From Cellulophaga sp. 20_2_10 (GTDB lineage: Bacteria > Bacteroidota > Bacteroidia > Flavobacteriales > Flavobacteriaceae): a stretch of 64,000 nt of DNA. Under the pieces are notes generated by a model, which did no database searches, was not told the origin of the DNA, and was given only the letters and a program-made list of their open reading frames with translations. Location of the stretch: positions 62,001 to 126,000 of the forward strand of contig NZ_JAMCOJ010000009.1 of assembly GCF_023476645.1 (NCBI RefSeq), read 5' to 3'. Of the stretch, positions 1 to 8,900 are shown in pieces; within the stretch, counting starts at the first letter, position 1; each line of letters opens with the position of its first letter. Position numbers and translations under genes: made by a program.

Positions 1-143
1 CTAGTTGTGTTTATTACATATACACCAATCACTTCTTCTGCGGTACTCATAATAGTACCTTTTACAGCCTTATAAAGAACAACCTGCCCGTTTGCAAAGA
101 AACAGGCGCTTATAAAGATTAAAAAAAGTAGATTTTTCTTCAA
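1..143 (-). CDS. Exported carboxypeptidase-regulatory-like protein, N-terminal part only (TTG start)
   Basis: Partial gene running off the left edge. Reading the minus strand from a TTG at 143 gives a clear signal peptide (LKKNLLFLIFISACFFANGQ) followed by VVLYKAVKGTIMSTAEEVIG, the first strand of a carboxypeptidase-D regulatory-like beta-sandwich. The TTG lies one codon past the stop of the upstream gene (TAA at 149-147, then CGG), so the two are probably co-transcribed and translationally coupled. The only in-frame ATG comes after the signal peptide and would remove it. The domain start resembles that of the upstream gene, which suggests tandem paralogues. Function unknown; probably periplasmic or outer-membrane associated. 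Confidence 0.6.
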   Translation of the reverse strand, partial: MKKNLLFLIFISACFFANGQVVLYKAVKGTIMSTAEEVIGVYVINTT

Positions 144-146
144 CCG

Positions 147-887
147 TTATAGTTTTTTATATTCCTTACTATGGGTTACAAGAAAATCTATAAGCTGAAA
201 TTCGTTAGACTTTTTTAATAAAGTTTGCGATGGTATTTTATCATCACAATACTGTAAAAAATTATCTATTTTATCTTGAGCTATTCCTAAATCGGTTACA
301 AAAAAGTCATCTTCGTATACCTGTCTTAAAACCCTACTTATCTTAATTTCTGGTACTTTTGCTTTTTCATCTTTTTTCTTTTTAGACTTTGTTAAGGCCT
401 TAAAAAGATTTATAAAATTAATCCCATTTTGCAACCCTCCGTTTTGAATATCACTATTTGCAACGTTATTTACAATGGTAGTACGGTCTACATCATACTC
501 TACCTGCTTAAACTCTTCGTTCTTAAGCTCTATAAACTTCTCTTGATCTTCTGGACTTACAACAACCTCATCTAATTCTGTAACTTTTTCGTTTACATCT
601 ATAATCAAACGATTTTTCTTTAAAATAGCCTCAGTAATAAATACTATTTTAATTTTATAATTCATAGCTGTAAAAGCCAATTGGTCACCTAGTTTTACGT
701 TTATAGTAAAATCACCATCTTGATCTGTAACTACAGCATCTTCTGCTGTAACATTTATAACATCTAAATCTGGTACATTTATATCTCTATAGATAACAGT
801 ACCGCGCAATAGTGTGCGCTCTGCATCTTGCGCAAAAACTGTAACAGTGATTAGTAAAAAAAATAATGCGAGTAAATTGTTTTTCAT
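147..887 (-). CDS. Exported carboxypeptidase-like regulatory domain protein
   Basis: 246 aa. The N-terminus is a Sec signal peptide ending VFAQ (residues 1-19). Residues 27-110 read as a carboxypeptidase-regulatory-like or TonB-plug-associated beta-sandwich: RGTVIYRD, then VVTDQDGDFTINVKLGD, and the ELDEVVVS strand that usually ends such domains. The rest is a charged alpha-helical region with a lysine-rich patch (KSKKKKDEKAK). Nothing indicates an enzyme. Proteins of this form are common in Bacteroidetes and mostly uncharacterised. It is immediately upstream of, and almost contiguous with, the truncated paralogue-like gene at the window edge. Confidence 0.7.
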   Translation of the reverse strand: MKNNLLALFFLLITVTVFAQDAERTLLRGTVIYRDINVPDLDVINVTAEDAVVTDQDGDFTINVKLGDQLAFTAMNYKIKIVFITEAILKKNRLIIDVNEKVTELDEVVVSPEDQEKFIELKNEEFKQVEYDVDRTTIVNNVANSDIQNGGLQNGINFINLFKALTKSKKKKDEKAKVPEIKISRVLRQVYEDDFFVTDLGIAQDKIDNFLQYCDDKIPSQTLLKKSNEFQLIDFLVTHSKEYKKL

Positions 888-1036
888 AGTGGTTAGTTTT
901 TAGTGCTTAGAAAATTATTTTCTAAGTATCACTTAAATATAATGAAATGCAATTTACATTCAAAAAAAATAGAGTACCATTAAACTTTTGTTAATTTGTA
1001 AAATTGAATTTTAAGAATCTTTTAAAAATATAATGC

Positions 1037-1729
1037 ATGAAAAAGTTATTATTAGCCAGTACATCTACCCTTTTTGGAGAACGCTATTTAGAATACATAT
1101 TACCAGACGTTGCTTTATTTTTTAAAGATATAGATACTGTAACTTTTATACCTTTTGCCAGACCAGGCGGCATAAGTCACGACGACTACACAGAAATTGC
1201 AACTAAAGCATTTGCTAAAATTAATAAAAAAGTAATAGGACTACACACCTACAAAAACCATAAAGATGGTATAGACCAAGCGCAAGCTTTTTTCTGTGGT
1301 GGCGGCAATACATTTGTTTTAGTACAAGAACTATACAGCCAAGATGCCATGCCGTATTTAAAAGAAAGTATTGCAAACGGCAAACCATATATGGGTACAA
1401 GTGCAGGTAGTAATATTGCTGGTATTACTATGAAAACAACTAATGACATGCCTATTGTGTATCCTCCTAGTTTTGATACTATGCACCTGGTAAACTTTAA
1501 CATTAACGCCCATTACCTAGATCCAGACCCAAATAGTAAGCACAATGGCGAAACCAGAGAAACTAGACTAAAAGAATTCCATGCATATAACACTACACCC
1601 GTAGTTGGTTTAAGAGAAGGTAGTTTTTTACTTGTAACAGCCAATACAATAGAACTTAAAGGCGAGCATACCGCACGTATTTTTGAAGCAAATAAAATAC
1701 CATACGAAAGCAAAACCATAGATTTTTAA
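1037..1729 (+). CDS. pepE: Dipeptidase E (alpha-aspartyl dipeptidase), S51 family
   Basis: 230 aa, almost the same length as E. coli PepE (229 aa). It hydrolyses dipeptides with N-terminal aspartate in the cytoplasm. The nucleophile elbow GTSAGSN places Ser122, and Asp137 (in NDMPI) and His159 (in INAHYLDPDP) have the spacing of the S51 catalytic triad. The upstream CGGGNTF and the later VVGLREGS segments are also family features. There is no signal peptide. It is transcribed divergently from the exported protein genes at the left edge and stands alone. Confidence 0.92.
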   Translation: MKKLLLASTSTLFGERYLEYILPDVALFFKDIDTVTFIPFARPGGISHDDYTEIATKAFAKINKKVIGLHTYKNHKDGIDQAQAFFCGGGNTFVLVQELYSQDAMPYLKESIANGKPYMGTSAGSNIAGITMKTTNDMPIVYPPSFDTMHLVNFNINAHYLDPDPNSKHNGETRETRLKEFHAYNTTPVVGLREGSFLLVTANTIELKGEHTARIFEANKIPYESKTIDF

Positions 1730-1811
1730 AATACGAACGTACCATAGGTGTTATTTAACGGATACCAATTACATTTTAACCACTGTTTTAGGTGAATACA
1801 TTTCTTTATTT

Positions 1812-1819
1812 TATTTTTG
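1812..1819 (+). promoter_or_regulatory. Candidate Bacteroidota -7 box for the 853-aa fibre gene
   Basis: TATTTTTG matches TAnnTTTG, 40 bases upstream of the ATG at 1860. No convincing TTG -33 element is seen at the expected spacing. Confidence 0.4.
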
Positions 1820-1859
1820 TTTGCAATGCGTAATTGCATTTTTAAAACACCCCTATCGT

Positions 1860-4421
1860 ATGAAAAAATTAGTTTTTGGATTATTTTTAAGTACCTGCCT
1901 GTTTACCAGCCTACAAGCACAAGTTAAAATTGGCGAAAATCCACAAAACCTAGACGCTAACTCAGTTTTAGAATTAGAAAGCACTACTAAAGCTTTGGTA
2001 ATTACTAGACTTAGTACGTTACAAATGGATGCAATGACTCCGTTAAACGGAGCATTAATTTACAACACAGATACCAACTGTGTACATTATTACAATGGCA
2101 CCATTTGGATTAACTTATGTGAAGCAGAAAATGCAGGCGATATCAACTTGGTAGAAAGTCCTGCCAATACGTTTACGTTTACAAATGCTGCTGGTGATGA
2201 TATTACGTTTGAGACTCCAGAATTTACAGATAACTATACGGGAACTGTTGCTGGTTTACCAAGCGGCATAAGAGTAACAGACGATGGCAATACGGTTAAT
2301 ATTGAAATAAGAAATTTTCCAGGAAGATTGATTAATGAAAATTCTATAAATGCTGATAGACTTACAGATCGTGCAGTAACTAATCTTAAATTAGGAGATG
2401 GTAGTGTATCTGAAATTAAAATACAAGATGAAGCAGTTACTACTACTAAAATACGACCAGGCACTAATAACCAGGTTTTAAAAACAGTTGGCTCCAATGT
2501 AGAATGGGGAACTTTAGATGCTGCAAGTATTGCAGGTCAAGATTTAACCGTTGATGCTACTTTAGAATTTACTGGTAGTACAACTGGCGTTGGCGCTCTT
2601 ATTGAAACTGTTGGTATTTCTGTTGCTGATGGCGGAATTACGAATGCAAAATTAGCTCCAGATGCGGTTACTTCTGATAAAATAATAAATGCAACAATAG
2701 TAAGTGATGATCTTGCTGATAACGCAGTAATTACTTCTAAAATAACAGATGCAAACGTTACTGCTAGTAAGATTGCTGCAGATGCAATAGACAATACAAA
2801 ATTAGCTGATGCCGCAGTACAAACTGAAAACATTTTAGATGGCAGAATTGCAACACTAGATATTGCAGATGATGCCGTAACTGCTGATAAAATTGGAAGC
2901 GCAGGTGCTGCAGATGCAAACAAAATTCTTGGAACCTCTGCTGCTGGAGATCCAGAATGGCAAAACGCTAGTCAAATTGCTGCTAGTCTAGGCGAAGATG
3001 TAATTTCTAGCAATGGCTCTATTTCTGGGGTTGCTGTAAATGCAGCTTTAGCTGCTATGGATTTAGAAGTAAATGTAGATGATACAACTATTGAAGTTGA
3101 CGCTACAAACGGCTTGCAAATTGTTGCAGGTTCTATTGATAACACCAAGTTAACTAACGACGCAGTAACAGGTGCTAAAATTTTAGACGCATCTATAGAA
3201 AGTAATGATATTGCTGATAAAAATATCACGCTATCAAAATTAGCCGATGGTACTACACTAGGACAATTAATGCAATGGGATGGTACAAATTGGGTTTTAG
3301 TTGATGCTGCTACCTTAACAGCAGATGGATTAATTGGTAACGAAGTTACCGGACCAACAGATGCAACGCTTCAACTAAATGGTGCTGGAACCCTAGCGGA
3401 TCCATTAACACTAGATGTTAGTACAGGCGGAATTAATACAGCAGAACTAGCTACAGATGCAGTTACTACAGATAAACTTACTGATGCAAATGTTACTAGG
3501 GATAAAATTGCTGATTTAGCAATTAACGATGCTAAACTAGACAAAACAACTATTTCTTTAACTGGTTTTGCCGTTCCAACAGCTGACTTATCTATAGGCT
3601 CACAAAAACTAACCAATGTTTTAAACCCTACTGATGCACAAGATGCAGCAACAAAGTTTTATGTAGATGCAGCAGTTACAGCAGGAACCACTGCTTTAGC
3701 CTTAAAAGAAAATAGCGCAAATAAATCTAATGACGGTACTTTAGTTGATAACTCTGTAACTGATTTCCCAACAGAACAAGCCGTAAAAACATATGTAGAT
3801 AGTAAAACTGTTAGTGGCACAACAGGTTCTATCTTTTTTGCTGATGCAACAGGCCAAGCAACAGAAAACAATAGTCAATTATTTTGGGATAACCCAAACA
3901 ATAGATTAGGAATTGGAAGAACAAACCCTCAAGACAAATTGGATGTCGAGGGACAAATTAGAGCAAGAGATGGATTCGCTGCAACTGGAGGAACAGTTGG
4001 CCAACCATCTTATGGTTTTTATACCAATGGAGATACAAATACTGGAATGTTTAGAATTGCTGAAGACCAAATTGGTTTTTCTGTTGGAGGCACACAAGCT
4101 CTCAAAATTGAAGAAGATTCAGGCGAAACAAACGTTACTGTAAACGGTGCTTTTTCAACACGAATTAAAAGTATTAATTCAGGAACAACAGCTATTCTTG
4201 AGGTTGATGAACACACCGTTATTTTATCAGGAGCTGTAACGAATGTTACTTTTCCTACATCTGCAAGTTTAGGTCAAGTATTAATTCTGAAAAACATTAC
4301 AATCACCCCATTAACAGCAAGCATAAATTTTATAAATGATATAGGAGCTTCTACTTCTAGTCTTCCTATTGGTGTAACTCAACTACAATATGACGGTGCT
4401 AACTGGCAACAAATAAACTAG
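1860..4421 (+). CDS. Secreted tail-fibre-like repeat protein, 853 aa
   Basis: Start set at ATG 1860, which gives a clean signal peptide (MKKLVFGLFL...SLQAQ); a frame extension to TTG 1821 adds an implausible leader. After the signal there is a compact N-terminal domain (residues 22-95; VKIGENP, LELEST, GALIYNTD, YNGTIW). Next comes a long run of degenerate repeats of the form DAVTTDKI / DANVTASKI (about 165-610), typical of elongated trimeric fibres, then one FPTEQAVKTYVDS unit. A cassette follows near residue 651 (GSIFFADATG, NNRLGIGRTNPQDKLDVEG, TGMFRIAEDQIGFSVGG). A terminal beta domain (about 785-853) starts HTVILSGAV and ends NWQQIN. There is no S74 chaperone and no T9SS sorting domain. 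The next gene starts one base after the stop. Probably a surface fibre or adhesin; this is inference. Confidence 0.8.
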   Translation: MKKLVFGLFLSTCLFTSLQAQVKIGENPQNLDANSVLELESTTKALVITRLSTLQMDAMTPLNGALIYNTDTNCVHYYNGTIWINLCEAENAGDINLVESPANTFTFTNAAGDDITFETPEFTDNYTGTVAGLPSGIRVTDDGNTVNIEIRNFPGRLINENSINADRLTDRAVTNLKLGDGSVSEIKIQDEAVTTTKIRPGTNNQVLKTVGSNVEWGTLDAASIAGQDLTVDATLEFTGSTTGVGALIETVGISVADGGITNAKLAPDAVTSDKIINATIVSDDLADNAVITSKITDANVTASKIAADAIDNTKLADAAVQTENILDGRIATLDIADDAVTADKIGSAGAADANKILGTSAAGDPEWQNASQIAASLGEDVISSNGSISGVAVNAALAAMDLEVNVDDTTIEVDATNGLQIVAGSIDNTKLTNDAVTGAKILDASIESNDIADKNITLSKLADGTTLGQLMQWDGTNWVLVDAATLTADGLIGNEVTGPTDATLQLNGAGTLADPLTLDVSTGGINTAELATDAVTTDKLTDANVTRDKIADLAINDAKLDKTTISLTGFAVPTADLSIGSQKLTNVLNPTDAQDAATKFYVDAAVTAGTTALALKENSANKSNDGTLVDNSVTDFPTEQAVKTYVDSKTVSGTTGSIFFADATGQATENNSQLFWDNPNNRLGIGRTNPQDKLDVEGQIRARDGFAATGGTVGQPSYGFYTNGDTNTGMFRIAEDQIGFSVGGTQALKIEEDSGETNVTVNGAFSTRIKSINSGTTAILEVDEHTVILSGAVTNVTFPTSASLGQVLILKNITITPLTASINFINDIGASTSSLPIGVTQLQYDGANWQQIN

Positions 4422-4422
4422 T

Positions 4423-5580
4423 ATGAAAAACTTACTTTACATATTATTATGTTGTAGTTCTGTTGCCGTAGCACAAAATGCTATGTACAACAACGGTAGC
4501 ATACGCATACACGATACGGGTACACTTGGGTTGCACACCAACCTTATTAACGATGCTACGTTTGACCAAAATTTGGGAACAGCAGGGTTTTACGGTCAGG
4601 TTACCACAAGTGTTACTGGTGCTTTTATTCCTGTTTTTTACGATGTAGAAATTTTCAAACCTTTTAGTTCTGCTATTTTAGAGACTTCTATTACAGTAAC
4701 TAATGCTTTAAATTTAGTAGATGGCGACTTTGTTACCTACCGTAATAATCCATTAGAAAACATTAAACTACTGCCAAATGCTTTTACGGTTGGCGAGTCT
4801 AACTTGTCTAAAGTAGATGGCTATATGTTGGTAGAACAAAAACAAAATTTCTTTTTTACCGTAGGTGATTCTGGCTATATAAGACCTTTAACATTGCAAT
4901 CTGAAACTGTAAACGCAACAGCTAAGTGTGCTTATTTTTATGAAGATCCTAATCTTCCTTCGACCTTTGCTACCAGTTTTAACACCAATAGCAAACAAAA
5001 AGAAGTAAGAGATGTTAGCACCACAGAATTTTGGGATATCGATAGTAGTTTACCCTCTACTGTTAGTATTTCTTGGAACGACCGCAGCAACATTGCTAAC
5101 CTAGTAGACGAGTACTACCAAGTTGGTATTGCAGGTTGGCACAGAATACAAAAAAGATGGGTTAATTTAGGCAGTGTAGACCCAATTGGTGATCTTAACC
5201 AAGGTGCAGTAACCTCTGAAACTTTTGTGCCTAACGATTACGAAGTGATTACATTGGCTAAAATGGCAATTCCAACAGAATTGTTAGATCTAGAAAACTA
5301 CTATGTAAGTAATAATGGCGATGGTGTAAACGACTTTCTTGTGATTCCAGAATTAGAGCTATCTCCAAATAATCGCATTCGCATTTTTGATAGAAACGGA
5401 CTTAAAGTATTTGAAAAAGACAATTATAACAGTGAGTTTAATGGCTATTCTAACATAAACAATAACGTATATAAACGAAACGAAGGTTTACCAAGTGGTG
5501 TTTATTTTTACCTTGCTTTCCTAGATGATCTACAACTAGAGTATCAAGGCTTTTTATATCTAACTGGTACTGGTAATTAG
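4423..5580 (+). CDS. Secreted protein with T9SS type B sorting (gliding-motility-associated C-terminal) domain
   Basis: 385 aa with a signal peptide ending AVAQ. Residues 20-285 form a domain shared almost block for block with the protein at 13473-14627: FDQNLGTAGFYG, KVDGYMLVEQK, TVGDSGYIRPL, AKCAYFYEDPNLPSTF, EFWDID, VTSETFVPNDYEVIT. From about residue 292 there is a type B sorting domain (YYVSNNGDGVNDFL, IRIFDRNGLKVFE, LPSGVYFYLAF, YQGFLYL), the family that directs export through the T9SS and surface attachment or release. The gene starts one base after the fibre gene, so coupling is likely. The conserved central domain has no function I recognise. Confidence 0.88.
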   Translation: MKNLLYILLCCSSVAVAQNAMYNNGSIRIHDTGTLGLHTNLINDATFDQNLGTAGFYGQVTTSVTGAFIPVFYDVEIFKPFSSAILETSITVTNALNLVDGDFVTYRNNPLENIKLLPNAFTVGESNLSKVDGYMLVEQKQNFFFTVGDSGYIRPLTLQSETVNATAKCAYFYEDPNLPSTFATSFNTNSKQKEVRDVSTTEFWDIDSSLPSTVSISWNDRSNIANLVDEYYQVGIAGWHRIQKRWVNLGSVDPIGDLNQGAVTSETFVPNDYEVITLAKMAIPTELLDLENYYVSNNGDGVNDFLVIPELELSPNNRIRIFDRNGLKVFEKDNYNSEFNGYSNINNNVYKRNEGLPSGVYFYLAFLDDLQLEYQGFLYLTGTGN

Positions 5581-5935
5581 TAAGATACAGATTAACAAAT
5601 TATTATTTTTTTATATAAAAGCAGACCATATGGTCTGCTTTTTTTATATCTAAACACCTATAAAACAAAGAATAAAACAGCACAAACTTAATCCTTTAAA
5701 AATACTGTAAGAATTTACTTTTATTTAAATGCGTAAATTCAAAATTTATTTTTTGTATTTTTATGATAGGACCAATCCAAAACCAACTCAAAACAAACGT
5801 TCTACAGACTTCTTTAAGCACTAATCAAGCCCATAAATTAGTCGTCTCACATACAATAAACTATGTTTTACAACATAATATTTAAGTACGCTTATTAATT
5901 CATTAATTTACAATTGCTAACCTAGATATAAACAA
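5581..5935. other. Gene-free stretch upstream of the giant repeat gene
   Basis: Holds the terminator at 5617-5645 and then about 290 AT-rich bases that must contain the promoter and leader of the 6.4-kb gene. A 40-codon open frame (5763-5885) looks like chance. No clear -33/-7 pair or structured RNA was recognised. Confidence 0.5.
5617..5645 (+). terminator. Rho-independent terminator
   Basis: A perfect 18-base palindrome (GCAGACCATATGGTCTGC, 5621-5638) is flanked by AAAA and a run of T. It ends the 1860-5580 operon and could work in both directions. Confidence 0.75.
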
Positions 5936-8900
5936 ATGAAAATCAACAAATTAGTAGTAATCCTTTTTTTTGCCATTGCTCAACACTCTTTTGGGCAAGT
6001 AAAAATAGGTAATGATATAAACACCATAGATTCTGCTTCTATTTTAGAACTGGAGAGTACGGATAAGGTGTTAATTTTAACCCGAGTTACAAATACTCAA
6101 ATGGCTGCTATTACCCCCCTTTCTGGCGCTATGGTTTACAATACGGATGAAGGTTGTATATTTCAATACAATGGTATTTTATGGCAATCACTGTGTGACA
6201 CAAGTTCTTTTAATGAAACAAATACCATTATTTTTGATAATAATGATGGTACGTTTTCTTATACAAACGAGAATAATATTACTGTTGCCATTACAAAAGC
6301 ACAATTATCAGCTAACGGAGATGGGACATTTAGTTTTACAAACGGAAACGGGACTCCTGTAAATTTTGATGGTACAGACAACCAGGTACTAAGTACCGAT
6401 GGAACTTCTGGTAACCTAACATTAGAAAATGGAGGTACTCTAGTTTTAAATGTTGCTGATGCTGATGCTGATGACACAAACGAACTAAATACTGGCTTTA
6501 CATTAAACGGTACAGCTTTAGAAATTACCGATGCTGGTGGCACAATAGCACAAGATTTAAACGGAACTTTTGCTACAGATGCAGAAGTTGGCGTTGTTGC
6601 TAGCGCAAGTGCAGCAGCGATACAAGCAGTTCAAGACAATGTAGATATAAATGAAGCCGATGCAGACGCAGCAATTACAGCGGAAACTACAAGAGCTACT
6701 GCTGCAGAAAATGCTATTCAGGCTGATGTTGATGCGAATGAAACAGCAGCAACTAATGCTATTAATGCAGTTCAGACTGATGTTGACACTAACGAAGCTG
6801 ATGCTGATGCTGCAATTGCTGCGGCAAACACGGCAATCGCTTTAAAAGAAGATGCTGCTAATAAATCAACTAACGTTGCTTTAGGAACTTCAGATGTTGA
6901 CTTCCCTACTCAAAACGCAGTTAAAACATATGTAGATGCACAAGTTGCTGGATCTACACAAGTAATTGTAAGCACTGATGCGAATAACGATGTGACTGCT
7001 GGTGCTGATGGTGGTGCTTTTTATGATGATGCTGCCTTACAAACTAGTATTGCTAACAATACAACTGCAATTACAACGGAAACTACAAGAGCTACTGCTG
7101 CAGAAAATGCTATTCAAGCTGATGTTGATGCCAATGAAACAGCAGCAACTAATGCAATAAATGCAGTTCAGACTGATGTTGATACTAACGAAGCTGATGC
7201 AGATGCTGCAATTGCCTTAAAAGAAGATGCTGCTAACAAATCGACTAACGTTGCTTTAGGAACTTCAGATGTTGACTTCCCTACTCAAAACGCAGTAAAA
7301 ACATATGTAGACGCACAAGTGGCTGGATCTACACAAGTAATTGTAAGTACTGATGCGGATAACAATGTGACTGCTGGTGCCGATGGTGGTGCTTTTTATG
7401 ACGATGCAACACTACAAACAAACATTGCAAACAATACAACAAATATTACGTCTAACGATACTGATATCGCTAATAATACAACTGCAATTACAGCAGAAAC
7501 TACAAGAGCTACTGCTGCAGAAAATGCTATTCAGGCTGATGTTGATGCGAATGAAACAGCAGCAACTAATGCAATAAATGCAGTTCAGACTGATGTTGAT
7601 ACCAACGAAGCTGATGCAGATGCGGCAATTGCTCTAAAAGAAGATGCTGCTAACAAATCGACTAACGTTGCTTTAGGAACTTCAGATGTTGACTTCCCAA
7701 CACAAAATGCAGTAAAGACCTATGTAGATGCACAAGTTGCTGGATCTACACAAGTAATTGTAAGTACTGATGCGGATAACGATGTGACTGCTGGTGCCGA
7801 TGGTGGTGCTTTTTATGATGATGCAACACTACAAACAAACATTGCGAAAAATACAACAAACATTACGTCTAACGATACTGATATCGCAAACAATACAACT
7901 GCAATTACAGCAGAAACTACAAGAGCTACTGCTGCAGAAAATGCTATTCAGGCTGATGTTGATGCGAATGAAACAGCAGCAACTAATGCAATAAATGCAG
8001 TTCAGACTGATGTTGATACTAACGAAGCTGATGCCGATGCTGCAATCGCTCTAAAAGAAGATGCTGCTAATAAGTCAACTAACGTTGCTTTAGGAACTTC
8101 GGATGTTGATTTCCCAACACAAAATGCAGTAAAAACATATGTAGATGCACAAGTGGCTGGATCTACACAAGTAATTGTAAGTACTGATGCCAACAACGAT
8201 GTGACTGCTGGTGCCGATGGTGGTGCTTTTTATGATGATGCTGCACTACAAACAAACATTGCGTCTAACGATACTGATATCGCAAACAATACAACTGCTA
8301 TTACAGCTGAAACTACAAGAGCTACTGCTGCAGAAAATGCTATTCAAGCTGATGTAGATGCGAATGAAACAGCAGCAACTAATGCAATAAATGCAGTTCA
8401 GACTGATGTTGATACTAACGAAGCTGATGCTGATGCGGCAATCGCTCTAAAAGAAGATGCTGCTAATAAGTCAACTAACGTTGCGCTTGGAACTTCAGAT
8501 GTTGATTTCCCAACACAAAACGCAGTAAAAACATATGTAGATGCACAAGTTCTTGCTTCTGATCAAGTAATTGTAAGTACTGATGCGGATAACGATGTAA
8601 CGGCTGGTGCCGATGGCGGTGCTTTTTATGATGATGCAACACTACAAACTAACATTGCCAACAATACAACTGCTATTACAGCGGAAACTACAAGAGCTAC
8701 TGCTGCAGAAAATGCTATTCAAGCTGATGTTGATACTAACGAAGCTGATGCAGATGGTGCAATTGCCTTAAAAGAAGATGCTGCTAATAAATCAACTAAC
8801 GTTGCTTTAGGAACTTCAGATGTTGACTTCCCAACTCAGAATGCTGTTAAAACTTATGTAGACGCACAAGCAGATGGTACTATAACCTCAACAGATATTG

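Noticed and set aside
4423-5580. Calling the type B-sorted protein a gliding motility protein
   Set aside because: Only the sorting domain is shared with SprB-type proteins; the central domain is unrelated and a motility role is not shown.
5763-5885. 40-codon frame upstream of the giant repeat gene
   Set aside because: No hydrophobic segment, domain or start context; expected by chance in AT-rich intergenic DNA.
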